From assembly GCA_905221605.1 (NCBI GenBank), contig CAJNDS010002418.1:313953-377952 (forward strand): a stretch of DNA of 64,000 bases, given 5' to 3'. Of the stretch, positions 21,867-32,197 are shown in pieces. The translations under genes were made by a program, and so were the position numbers. The notes below the pieces were generated by a model. It had not been told where the DNA came from and searched no databases. It worked only from the letters and a program-made list of their open reading frames with translations. This DNA is from Symbiodinium natans (taxonomy: Eukaryota > Sar > Dinophyceae > Suessiales > Symbiodiniaceae). The stretch's first letter is position 1. The number at the start of each line of letters is the position of its first letter.

Positions 21867-24800
21867 CATGCTGCCGCTGAGGCTGAAGAAGTAGCGGCAG
21901 TGGCAGAGGAGTGCCAAGAGAAGCCAATCGGGCGCCGTGTATGTTTGCCTGGGTGTGTAGCTCTGTTAGGACCCAGCCCAGAAGAGGAAGGAGGAAATCG
22001 AAAGGAGAAAAGCGGAGGCCAAGGCCAAGCGAGAGGAAGAGGAACAACGAAGAAAGGACCGTCATTGCGACTTTTGGTCTGCCAGAAGCCTCGAAGTCCA
22101 TTCGGTTGGCTAGAGGCACGCAAAAGGCCCCTGCGATGTTAAGGCCCTAGTGTGGAAAAGGGAGTCGAGAAGGAGTCAAAGGGGAGTTGGGAAATGGGGT
22201 GGCTTATGGAGCACCTGGCAGCACCATAGCCCCCACAGGAGGTGGCCGAAAAGAAGCAGGCCGAGATGCAGAAGGCACGGGAGGAGGCAGAGGCGCGATG
22301 CCCCTGTGCAAGCAGAGCTCGTCCATCAATCGTGTAATCGTGTTTGTGTGGCTGCAACATTGGCTGCGAAAATCTCCACGTATTGGATCATGCACAGTCC
22401 GTCAGAGAGTCTTGGAAGGCCCTACGAGCCAAGAAGAAGGAGGAAGCCGAGAAGGCGCGTGCAGAGGAAGCGGCCAAGCGCAAAGAAGAGGAGGACAAGA
22501 AGAAGGCAGAGGCCGAGGCCAAGCGACAGGAGGAGGCCAAGAAGAAAGAAGAAGCCGAGAAGGCGCGAGCAGAGGAAGCCGCCAAGCGCAAGGCGGAGGC
22601 CGAGGCCAAACGACAGGAGGAGGCCAAAAAGAAGGAGGAGGCCGAGAAGGCTCGCGCAGAGGAAGCCGCCAAGAAGAAGGCGGAGGCCGAGGCCAAGCGA
22701 CAGGAGGAAGCCAAGAAGAAGGAGGAGGCCGAGAAGGCGCGCGCAGAGGAAGCCGCCAAGAAGAAGGCGGAGGCCGAGGCCAAGCGACAGGAGGAAGCCA
22801 AGAAGAAGGAGGAGGCCGAGAAGGCGCGCGCAGAGGAAGCCGCCAAGAAGAAGGCGGAGGCCGAGGCCAAGCGACAGGAGGAAGCCAAGAAGAAGGAGGA
22901 GGCCGAGAAGGCACGCGCAGAGGAAGCGGCCAAGCGCAAGGCAGAGGCCGAGGCCAAGCGACAGGAGGAAGCCAAGAAGAAGGAGGAGGCCGAGAAGGTG
23001 CGCGCAGAGGAAGCCGCCAAGAAGAAGGCGGAAGCCGAGGCCAAGCGACAGGAGGAAGCCAAGAAGAAGGAAGAGGCCGAGAAGGCGCGCGCGGAGGAAG
23101 CGGCCAAGCGCAAGGCGAGGCCGAGGCCAAGCGACAGGAGGAGGCCAAGAAGAAGGAGGAGCCGAGAAGGCGCGCGCAGAGGAAGCCGCCAAGAAGAAGG
23201 CGGAGGCCGAGGCCAAGCGACAGGAGGAAGCCAAGAAGAAGGAGGAGGCCGAGAAGGCGCGTGCTGAGGAAGCCGCCAAGAAGAAGGCGGAGGCCGAGCA
23301 GAAGAAGGCGGAAGCTGAGGCCAGACAACATGAAACAGAATGTGGAACTTCAATTGGGCCCATACGCCGCCGTCAACTTGAAGGAAGCCTCGGGAAAGCA
23401 ATATGAAGGGGTTCGAAAGGTCATGAAGTGAAATGTTTTCAAAAGCGACGACAGGTTGTACCAAAAATGATGAGATTCAACAGGACTGCCTTTTTGGCGA
23501 GGTGGTCGGAAAAACGTTTAATGGAGATCCTTGATTGCCGATTTTTCCCACCCTGATGTGGGGTTGTTCGCTCTCCCGGTGGAATGCCGTCCGACAGAGC
23601 ATGTGGAGTCTGGAGTGACCGCCACCTGGGTAGTCACGCGGAGTATTTGGTGTTCATCATTCTTAAGCGTGGTTGTTGCTGTTAGGTTTTTCAAGTCAGC
23701 TTCTCGTGGTCTGTGTCTCCTGCATGAACTTTTTGCCTGGGCCGCTGGAGTTCCCAATCCTGATCCCCAAAGAACCCACCGACAGAGTATCCGACAGAGT
23801 ATCCATGGAATGCCTCCCCCCCCCCCCCCCCCCTCCCCCCAAGGAGTTGTTTGGGTGGCGATGTTCGGAGCAAGCCTTTAAATAGTAGGCTATAAGGGTT
23901 GAAGCAGGCACTCTGCTCTCTGCTCAAAGTAGAATGTGAGTGAGCCTTGCAACAGGTTTATTGGCTTGAATCTGCAGGGCTGAGTGACTGCAATGTGCTT
24001 AGGCAACAGCACGTCTGCCAAAACATGCACCTAGCATCAGCTAACCAAGTCTTGACAGTTCGTATTTCATTGTCGAGGCAAAGCGCAAGGCGGAGGAGGA
24101 GAAGAGGAAGGCGGAGGCTGAGGCCAAACGACAAGAGGAGGCCAAGAAGAAGGAGGAGGCCGAGAAGGCGCGTGCGGAGGAAGCCGCCAAGAAGAAGGCA
24201 GAGGCCGAGGCCAAGCGACAGGAGGAAGCGCAGAAGAAGGAGGAGGCCGAGAAGGCGCGCGCGGAGGAAGCGGCCAAGCGCAAGGCGGAGGCCGAGGCCA
24301 AGCGACAGGAGGAAGCGCAGAAGAAGGAGGAGGCCGAGAAGGCGCGCGCAGAGGAAGCGGCCAAGCGCAAGGCGGAGGCCGAGGCCAAGCGACAGGAGGA
24401 AGCCCAGAAGAAGGAGGAGGCCGAGAAGGCGCGCGCAGAGGAAGCGGCCAAGCGCAAGGCGGAGGCCGAGGCGAAGAAGGAGGAAGCCGAGAAGGCGCGT
24501 GCTGAGGAAGCCGCCAAGCGCAAGGCAGAGGAGGAGAACAAGAAGGCGGAGGCGGAGGCCGGATGGCAAGAGACAGAATGTGAGAGTCCGTTAGGCCTCA
24601 TCATTTTCTCATTTGCTGTCCCACTGCGTTTGTACCACTCCTCTATCACAAGTAAAGCATTCTTATACGTTCTTCAAGCCAAGCCCGGGGGGGGGGAATT
24701 AGGGTTCAGAGCACGAACGAACTAGAAAACCATGAAGGGCTTATGCAAGTAAAACAGGGTCAGCAGAGAAGTCAGAAGGCGTCGGGCAGGCATGATTTGG

Positions 24801-27800
24801 GGAGGCAGCAAGAGGAAGGATCGTTTTGAAGTCCCGCAAACATCAAAACAAGGAGGTTGCGACAATATCTCCTAGTAGGTGGGACTTGGCAACAGGGTTT
24901 CGGATGGAATCTGCATGCAGAACGTACTGTAGCGGTTGCAGTGCGGCGAGGTAGGGCCACTCATGGTGCGTCCCCCCTCTCAAGCAACAGCAAATCGGCA
25001 ACACATGCAACTCAGCTGACTATGTCTTGACAGAGCGTTCGTATTTCATTGTCGAGGCAAAGCGCAAGGCAGAGGAGGAGAAGAGGAAGGCGGAGGCCGA
25101 GGCCAGACAACAGCAGGAAGCCCAGAAGAAGGAGGAGGCCGAGAAGGCGCGTGCGGAGGAAGCGGCCAAGCGCAAGGCGGAGGAGGAGAAGAGGAAGGCG
25201 GAGGCCGAGGCCAAACGACAGGAGGAGGCCAAGAAGAAGGAGGAGGCCGAGAAGGCGCGTGCGGAGGAAGCCGCCAAGAAGAAGGCAGAGGCCGAGGCCA
25301 AGCGACAGGAGGAAGCGCAGAAGAAGGAGGAGGCCGAGAAGGCGCGCGCGGAGGAAGCGGCCAAGCGCAAGGCGGAGGCCGAGGCCAAGCGACAGGAGGA
25401 AGCCCAGAAGAAGGAGGAGGCCGAGAAGGCGCGCGCGGAGGAAGCGGCCAAGCGCAAGGCGGAGGCCGAGGCCAAGCGACAGGAGGAAGCCCAGAAGAAG
25501 GAGGAGGCCGAGAAGGCGCGCGCGGAGGAAGCGGCCAAGCGCAAGGCGGAGGCCGAGGCCAAGCGACAGGAGGAAGCCCAGAAGAAGGAGGAGGCCGAGA
25601 AGGCGCGCGCAGAGGAAGCTGCTAAGAAGAAGGCGGAGGAGGAGCAGAGAAAGCAAGATGCAGAGGCCACATGCGAGAAGACATGATACGTGTATCAATG
25701 TGTGTTTGAAGCTCGGCGACGCCTGAGGACGTCTACATGTAGATGAACGACTTTTCGGAACACATCTTGCTGCAAGTGAAGCTTTGTAGGAGGTTTGCAT
25801 TGAATTCACACCGCAAGCTGCCAACTCAATTGTGCATGGTTGTGTGTCCAGGCAAGACGCCAAGCAGAGGAGCAGAAGAAGAAGCAGGAGGCGGAGGCCA
25901 GACAACAGGAGGAAGCCAAGAAGAAGGTGGAAGCCGAGAAGGCTCGAGCTGAGGTTTCCAAGCTTGCACAGCACAGCTCGCCGCCGCACAGTTTGGTCGT
26001 CAAGCGGGTCCACTCACAAATGTCACTATATTGCAGCATGAAGAGTCGCAGGCACGCGAGGAGAAGGCCAAAGCAGCTGCAGAGGCGAAGAAGGTGGGAG
26101 ATGCTCTTTGCACGGCATCTGTGTTGGAAGGGCATTGCAGATCTGTTGGTTGCAGAGAAGCCTGGACGTCTCTAGCAACACAGTTTGTGCTGAGAGGCTG
26201 GAAGAATTTGTGCGGGTGCCGGTGTGTTACTTGTGTTTTTTCAGGTGCTGTTGCTTCTTGGATCCTGGCTGAGGGACGAGGGCCTGACGAGGGCGGTCAG
26301 CCGTGAGACATGGCAAGAGCCCAGCAGATCTTCCCAAGTGATGGCGAGCCAACCGGCGTGTTCCTCTTTTCCGACCGCCATAACCATGCCGGCGCTACCC
26401 TCCATTGGAATTCGGTACCACTTTACCGCACGTACCTGAACTGCAGGTAGGACATTGGACCTACTCCCGCCTGGTTGTGGTTTGGTTCAAAAGTTTACGG
26501 GACTCTAGTAGAGCTTCGCCAACACCCAAACAAGCGGTCGACCCGCAAGATGAAGTGGGCAATGATGGCGGAAGGGCGTGTGGAGGGGATGGGAGGGCAA
26601 TTACATGTTAATGTTAACGCTACGCGACCCGCCTCGGCCCGGCCCAGCGCATCCGCGTGAGCATGGTGATTCTGCAGTGCCCAAGTCGCTGGACCCCAAG
26701 CAATGAGGGTTGGGTTTAGGGTTTAGGGTTCCGGGTTTATGGTTTAGGCTTCAGGGTTGAGGGTTAGTTTAGGGTTGCGGGCTTTGGGGGCTCACGTTTC
26801 ACGGTTTGGCGAAAAGCAAAAGGAGGGGGGGGGCGGGGCAAGGGGGCAGGGGCGGGGGGGGGGGGGCTTCAACTGCCCCTGGCCCTGCTACGAAAGGGGG
26901 CCGACGTGTGGCTTTCGGCTTGGGAAGAGGATTTGGAGGGGGGTGCCTGTTCTCACAACCTATACACCTTCGGCCCGAGGCCTCGGCAGAGTGAGCGTAC
27001 CCCGTGATGTTGCGTAGGCGAAGGAAGCCAAGGACAAAGCAGACAAAGCAGCTGCCGAGGCAGTATTTCAGTGTCGTGTTTGTTATTGTTTTTGTTTGTT
27101 GCTTCGGGTATGTTAGGATTATCGGCCATTTGCAGCCGGCATACTTCTCTTTGTTTGAATTTGCTTGTGTCCAAAGGCTAAGAAAGCAGCGGACGCCAAA
27201 GCGGCAGCAGAGGCGAAGAAGGTCGGAAACGCTGCTTGCGGGATTCCGATCTGGCCTGGCTTGCCACGCCAGTGCCAATTTCCCCCACAGTTTTTTTCTA
27301 CAAAGCAGACCGTGACCATCGAAAGGACACCTTCTCCACCAAGGAATCGTTGGGAACCGCACAAATGCGACAACCAACATATTCAATAAATATAGCAAAG
27401 TCACGCACAAACAAGCAAGAAGAATCATAAGATATTGAATGCGATAGCTCGAGCCCAACAGTTCAGGGAGATCGTGACATATCTTGACCCTCGTCCGCCC
27501 TTTGATCAAGCACATGCGCGCACCCAACAGATGCTGGAACACTGCCCATCGGATGCTGGAACGCTGTACCTCCCAAGTTCTGGCTACTCTTGGGCACGTA
27601 CTGCATACTGGCGTACTGAATGTCGCAAATGAAGCAACAGGAGGAATCCCAAACCTTGGCAGTCACCGTCTTGTCCTTGCTACATCACCATGTCCTCAGC
27701 CAGAAAATGGCCGATTGCTCCAGTGCGCTAGTGAACGAGTCTCACGAAGTCCTTGTGGACGAAGGAAGTCGAGTTCTTCACGTTCAACACTCATTCAACT

Positions 27801-28562
27801 GTCAACCGAACCTAGCCCTTGAAGTTGAATGGTCAAATGGGTTCGTCCACGCAGGCGCGGGAAGAGAAGGAAAAAGCAGACAGAGCAGCTGCCGAGGCAC
27901 AATCTCACAGCGTGCTTAGTGCTTCGAATACCTGTGGCTCACTAGGCCGTTCGCAGCTCGCATAATTCCTCCGCTCTCATGCAGTGCCAAAAGGCTAAGA
28001 AAGCTGCGGATGCGAAAGCAGCAGCAGAGGCGAAGGTGCGCATGTGATTGCATGTGATTGCATGTGATTGCATGTGATTGCATGTGGTGCATGTGGTGCA
28101 TGTGGTGCACGTGGTGCGCGTGTGAATTCGCGCTTCTGCGAGTTCTGTGAGCGGATTCTGCTACGAGTAAAAGGACCAAGGAAGACTCACAGAGCCCCTC
28201 AGGTCGTTGACCCAACTTTCAGGGCAACTTTATATCAAAAGGGACCCAAGGCGAAGCCACTTTTCAAACCTGATTCAGATCAACTAGGGTCGAGGGGAAC
28301 ACGTGATTGAATTTGACTGCCCGAGCTGTTTAGCTGAGAGGGAGTGCAGGTGAAGAGGATTCGTGTGGTTAGACACCGGCGTAGAAGACTTTGCCTATGG
28401 TTTTGTCAGGGTTTATGGGCAGTTTGGGATTTGCGGTTGAGATGTTCCTTAGTTGCTTTTGAGGCTGCGGCGGAAAACAAGGCCGCGGCAGAAAAGGCAA
28501 AGGCTGCACGTAGCGCCAGCGCGCCAGCGAAGGCCGGAGCAGAGTTATCTTTCGACATTTGA
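21867..28562 (+). CDS. Lys/Glu/Ala-rich helical repeat protein, multi-exon
   Basis: Exons read by eye: about 21867-21920, 21977-22056, 22239-22292, three repeat exons (about 22429-23337, 24078-24575, 25057-25665), 25852-25953, 26037-26093, 27018-27059, 27177-27221, 27855-27896, 27994-28035 and 28464-28562 (TGA). Downstream exon boundaries from 25852 keep phase 0 throughout. The product is almost only K, E, A, R and Q: a 29-residue unit containing EEAEKARAEEAAK repeated about 10, 5 and 6 times in the three large exons, then shorter TolA-like Ala/Lys stretches, ending ELSFDI. Predicted fold: a long charged helix or coiled coil; function unknown. Donors at 22293, 25666, 27060 and 27897 are GC. 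The first large exon carries two single-base losses (near 23115 and 23160), so the reference frame is broken there. Start codon not identified. Confidence 0.65.
22429..23337 (+). repeat. 87-bp coding repeat array 1 (about 10 copies)
   Basis: The spacing between successive GCCGAGAAGG landmarks is 87 bp (for example 22641, 22728, 22815). Copies differ mainly by AAGAAG versus CGCAAG at one position and by synonymous changes. All three + frames and the complementary frames stay open for hundreds of codons because the unit is a multiple of three and lacks stops. Confidence 0.95.
23338..24077. other. Intron between repeat exons 1 and 2
   Basis: A 740-bp non-coding stretch with a C-rich homopolymer at about 23815-23840 and a short doubled GACAGAGTATCC motif near 23779-23804. 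Its last 70-80 bp resemble the end of the next intron (before 25057), including GTCTTGACAG and TTCGTATTTCATTGTCGAG. Confidence 0.6.
24078..24575 (+). repeat. 87-bp coding repeat array 2 (about 5 copies)
   Basis: An uninterrupted frame of 166 codons from GCAAAGCGCAAGG to ACA. The unit uses AQKK where array 1 mostly has AKKK. It is followed by GAATGTGAG, matching GAATGTGG after array 1, which marks a shared exon end and possibly a GA donor. Confidence 0.9.
25057..25665 (+). repeat. 87-bp coding repeat array 3 (about 6 copies)
   Basis: Opens with the same GCAAAGCGCAAGGC start and the same upstream intron sequence as array 2. The frame is intact. A GC donor at 25666 keeps phase with the next exon at 25852; the open frame itself runs on to a TGA at about 25684. 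Confidence 0.9.
26704..26780 (+). repeat. Degenerate interstitial telomere-like tract (TTTAGGG type)
   Basis: A run of GGGTTTAGGGTTTAGGG followed by diverged units with TTCAGGG, TTGAGGG and TTTAGGG variants. TTTAGGG-type telomeres are known from plants and dinoflagellates. It lies inside a long intron of the helical repeat gene. Confidence 0.7.
26820..26867 (+). repeat. G-rich tract with G-quadruplex potential
   Basis: Several runs of four or more G within 48 bp, including one of about 14 G. It sits about 40 bp after the telomere-like tract, in the same intron. Confidence 0.85.
27018..27221 (+). repeat. Exon-intron-exon cassette, copy 1
   Basis: Exon 27018-27059 (14 codons, ends AAAE), an intron with GC donor (27060-27176), and exon 27177-27221 (AKKAADAKAAAEAKK). 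Copy 2 at 27855-28035 repeats the same order, phases and donor types. Confidence 0.75.
27855..28035 (+). repeat. Exon-intron-exon cassette, copy 2
   Basis: Exon 27855-27896 (AREEKEKADRAAAE), a GC-donor intron 27897-27993, and exon 27994-28035 (AKKAADAKAAAEAK). The intervening introns of the two copies are also partly alike, with GGCC and TTTGCAGC versus GGCC and TTCGCAGC blocks and AAAG|GCT acceptors. Confidence 0.75.
28041..28115 (+). repeat. Two adjoining minisatellites (10-bp then 9-bp units)
   Basis: Four copies of CATGTGATTG are followed directly by three to four copies of CATGTGGTG with drift. They start a few bases inside the intron after exon 27994-28035. Confidence 0.9.
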
Positions 28563-28750
28563 ATCTAGCATTGGTTGTAGGAATGCTAAGCTTAAGGGGC
28601 CTTTCAGCTCCTTCTGGTGACGTGATGGCTTGGTCTTGAGGTGAGGAGAACCGCTGATGAGGTACTGGCCTCAGATGTGTTGATGATTTGGGCTGCATCA
28701 GTGAACGACGACAGACGCGTTTGCATGCGTCGTACCGTTTTATATGCCAG

Positions 28751-29935
28751 GAGCTGGCGGACAGCGTCTCGAAGAGGTTCAAAGCAAAGGAGAAGGCCAG
28801 CAAGGCCCGGGCGATTAAGCTGACTGAGGCAGATGTGAAGCCGAGTTCAAGGGGTCATTCTGTAGCGATCTGTAGCGTACGGCGTATATTCCAAAGGTCC
28901 ACGCCCTTTGCCCACATTCTGAGGCCCTGCAAAGCCTGGAACAGAAGATGAAGGGGGAAGAGGCCGAATTCGCCTACGTTGCATAGTTCGGCCTGCTAGG
29001 AAACACCACGGAGCTTGTGGCTGCTTATGCTTCCTTTGAGGCCAAAGACCGAGATTTGACAAGCCAGATCTCCAACCTCAGCAGCAAGATCAAGAAGGTG
29101 GATGAGGAGTGACCTGACTCGAAGGATGGTTGCTGCAGCGTTGCAGCGGAGCAGATGCTTTTCAACACCGCGTTTCTGCCCACTTGAGAGCCCAGCTGCG
29201 TGTCTGCGCGTTTGCGAGACGGCTTGCCAGGTACAAGAAGGGAAAGGGGAAGGAAAAGGATGCCAAGCTCAAGGACGGCTGTGGCTAGATTTTACCTGGC
29301 GAGCCAAAAGCTCTGCATCAGAAGCGACACATGGAAGTCTAGTACTTGTAGAGTGGTGGTGCAGACTCGGAAGACCAGGAGCTCAATCAGCTCCGAGACC
29401 AGAAGGTGATTTTGGAGAGGCAGAAGAAGACCACAGAGGCCCCAAACATAACATGGTTCAACGAAGTTCAGTATGGTTCAGGTGCCCTCTGAGAGACTCC
29501 GAGAAGATGTTGCTGTTGCTGGTTGGTGGTTCTTGTTCTTGACATCCTTTAAATTGTTGGCTGTTCGTAGCTATTCAGGCTTCGCTCGTGGATGAGAAGC
29601 GTTCTCAGAACACGTTGAAGAAGGTTGGTCTGCCGATCTTAAAGTCCATTGAGCCCATTGAGTCCATTGAGTCCATTGAGTCCATTGAGTCCATTGAGTC
29701 ATGAGGCAGCAAGGCTCAGATTGAGGCTCTCAGAGTTTGGTTTGACTGAGCACGTTGTCTGCTTTCGACCATTGCCTTCTTGGTTGCCGTCTGGGCTCGC
29801 AGCTCCACCTGGTTACCCGTGGACTGCTAGCGGCCTGGCTTTGAAAGCCTTTCAGGGAGGACCCCGAAGACCCTATCACAAGCCCTAAAAGCCCTGAAAA
29901 CCGGAAGCGCGATGAGCAGCTCCCTGCCAAGGATC
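28751..29935 (+). CDS. Coiled-coil-like exons, gene unknown
   Basis: Successive + blocks after AG acceptors: 28751-about 28843 (ELADSVSKRFKAKEKASKAR), 28924-about 28981 (ALQSLEQKMKGEEAEF), 29000-about 29108 (DRDLTSQISNLSSKIKKVDE), about 29230-29280 (Lys rich), about 29368-29455 (DQELNQLRDQKVILERQKK), 29577-29621 (ASLVDEKRSQNTLKK before GT), about 29708-29738 (KAQIEALR) and about 29900-29960 (RDEQLPAKDPFHAP). The charged heptad-like pattern suggests a coiled coil distinct from the Ala-rich gene upstream, which ends at 28562. The start codon is not found. Introns hold repeats, including a 9-bp array. It may be the 5' part of the gene whose exons resume at 32198. Confidence 0.4.
29643..29702 (+). 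repeat. 9-bp minisatellite, unit AGTCCATTG, about 6 copies
   Basis: Head-to-tail copies of (A)GTCCATTG with one GCCC variant. It lies in an intron between coiled-coil exons. Confidence 0.9.
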
Positions 29936-29960
29936 CATTTCATGCTCCAATTCAGCATGG

Positions 29961-32197
29961 GCTTGGTTGCAAGAGGAGAGCCCACCCTTGCCTTCGATTT
30001 GCGACCCCTTCCATTATGTCAATTGCATGGATGTTACGTAGTTGCATCAACAGTGCCACAGCGAAGGGCTGTGGCTCGTGCCTCTGACCCTACGGGGAGG
30101 CTTGGTCTTGCACGCTGCCTTTCACTTGATCGCCGCATATCGATTCGACACGCCATGGCCCCAGATGGCAAAAGGAAGCGCAGGCAACGTCGACCTTACA
30201 GTGGTGTCCTGCACCACGCAGCCTCGTGGCACCGGCATTGCAGTCAGTCGTTGCAATCGTTGCAATCGTTGCAAGGCATCGATTGGATGAAGAAAGGACA
30301 GCGACGCGAAACCGTGCTCTGCAAATTTTGCAACGACTGCCGGCTAGAGTCTTCGAATGTCTCTGGGTACCTACCAGGACAGAGCAGATGCAGATGGGTC
30401 AGGGATCAGTTCGGTGCCAGCCCTTCACTCAGTTTCTGCCGTTAGTTGAGTAGTGGAATCTTTAGGATTTGGCTTCAAGGGAGTGATATTCCTGCCAACA
30501 ACCATGCAATGCAAGCACATTAGATTGCCATTAAAAGTCTGCATCCGCGTGACGTACAGGCCGGGGTCTTGCCATGTGAACTCACGAAAAGCACAGGGCG
30601 TGACATGCAGAAACATAGGACGGGTGTGGGAGCACTGAGTACGTGGAAAGCTCAAGAGAGTTTTCACGAAAGCTAGCTCCTTGGAGCTCGCGAGAGTTGT
30701 CGTTTACAATAATTCTCTCTAGTGTTCAGCTGGGTCAAGAAGCGACTCCGACCCTTAGGTGGTCTGAAAATCAAAGAGATAAAGGGCTGTGGAGGGGGGG
30801 GGGGGCCCCCCCCCCTCCCCCCCTTATAGGATTGACAAAATCAATCTTAAGGTGTCCCCCCCCCCCCCCCCCCCCCTCCTTTCAGGGTTTTGCCCCCCCC
30901 CCCCCCCCCCCCCCCCCCTTTTCAGGCTTCCCCCTCCGTCTAGGCCCTGTTGTCGAGCTGTAAGGCCCCGGGATGAGCATTCGAATCCGCAGCTTCCGAC
31001 AGCTCTTGACCGCTGCGTGTCCCATCATGTTTCGTTTTGCGCTGCTGCGCCCGCACTTCTCCTGCCTGACTCGAAAAAAGCTTGCTTGTCAGCCGCGTTT
31101 CTAGCTTTCGTGGCCCCGATCTCAAGTTCATGCTGTGAATTCGGGTGGGGGCATTCTTCCTACAAGCAGCTGAGCAAACGGAGGGGTAACATGAATGTGG
31201 CAAGACCTAGGATTGCGTTCGACAAGGTCGGGCTTTATAAGACTATGCGTTGGACGCGTCTTCGATGTGCAGGACTGTCAAGTGCAGTAGGATACCAATT
31301 TGCCGCACTCAGGTATTCCTCTGTCCCATCAGCTGTGCCTTCTGGTCGACCTCCCTTCAAGAGTCACTTGACTCATCTTGACTCACTTGATCGGAGCTCT
31401 GTGGCTTTGCGTCTCAGTACTGTTCGACGAACTCGGCGGCAGACATGCATAGACATGCTAGCTGCTGCTACCCGAGAATGCAATGTGTGAGGTTTGGTTG
31501 CGCTCTGTCCCAACAACAACGTGCGCACGCAGTGTGCCCGACAAGCTCGCGCAAGTGCTCTTCGGGTGGTTGCCCCTCGGGCTTGCCTAGCTTTGTCGGC
31601 CCAGTCTGACAGCTGTTTTTGGGGCACCTGCGCGGAATCCTGCACGGTGAGCGCTACAAAGCACTCAGCGCACCCAAGGTCGTGCCGCAGGCAACGCTTG
31701 GAATCGCTGACTGTGAGAACTTTTGCAATGCGACGCTTGCCTGAAACGTGCTCCAAGCCATCTCTATAAGTTTTTGCTGCAAGCACTTGCTGCTTGCGTG
31801 ATTGTACCACTGGTCCCAGTGAAGATGCCTCGTTAAGGAACTATGCCATGGACAGTGATGGGGGCAGGTGCCTGGGATACGTGCTCCGAAACCCATTCAA
31901 CGACCGGGTCACAGAGGCCTGGCATGACGCTGTTGTGCACGACAGTGAGATATATGCGCGAGAGACCGAGAGAGATCGCCCGCATGACCGCATGCGCTGC
32001 TCGCTTCAAAGTTTCAATCCCGGGGCGCAGGGCAAAGCGCAGTGCTGGCTGATCCGCGGAACTGCGGAGGTGAGTGGCAGCTACCCTGATGAAGTCAAGA
32101 TCGACGCTCGGAAAGACTGCACCAGCATCAAGCTGTCTCGAGTGTCCCGGAGTCTGGGTCCAGCAGTCTTTGGGAACAGGGCATTGTTTTGAGTTGC
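29961..32197. other. Mostly unassigned; possible exons and homopolymers
   Basis: Holds a GTTGCAATC triplet repeat at about 30240-30270. Open + frames lie at 29912-30445 and 31794-32192; the latter (132 codons, charged) is the most protein-like but has no motif. Another readable block is about 31640-31745. None can be tied to a family. Confidence 0.3.
30791..30936. repeat. G/C homopolymer block with a G12-C10 foldback
   Basis: At 30794-30815 twelve G are followed directly by ten C, flanked by GGA and TCC, a perfect palindrome. Two further C runs of about 22 and 26 lie at about 30856-30876 and 30893-30918. Run lengths may be unreliable in an assembly. Confidence 0.85.

Noticed and set aside
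22150-23431. Two + ORFs of about 415 codons, Arg/Pro or Gly/Glu rich
   Set aside because: They run through introns and arise from the off-frames of the same repeat; only their last part coincides with the true frame after the two base losses.
22388-23464. Minus-strand ORFs of 309-358 codons, Leu/Ser/Ala/Pro rich
   Set aside because: They are complements of the 87-bp coding repeat. The + frame reads as a coherent charged helix with matching splice sites.
26799-27542. 247-codon minus-strand ORF
   Set aside because: It overlaps + exons 27018-27059 and 27177-27221 that fit the repeat gene, and a G-run accounts for its Pro-rich end.
28041-28115. Possible CRISPR-like array
   Set aside because: Units are head-to-tail without spacers, and the window is eukaryotic.
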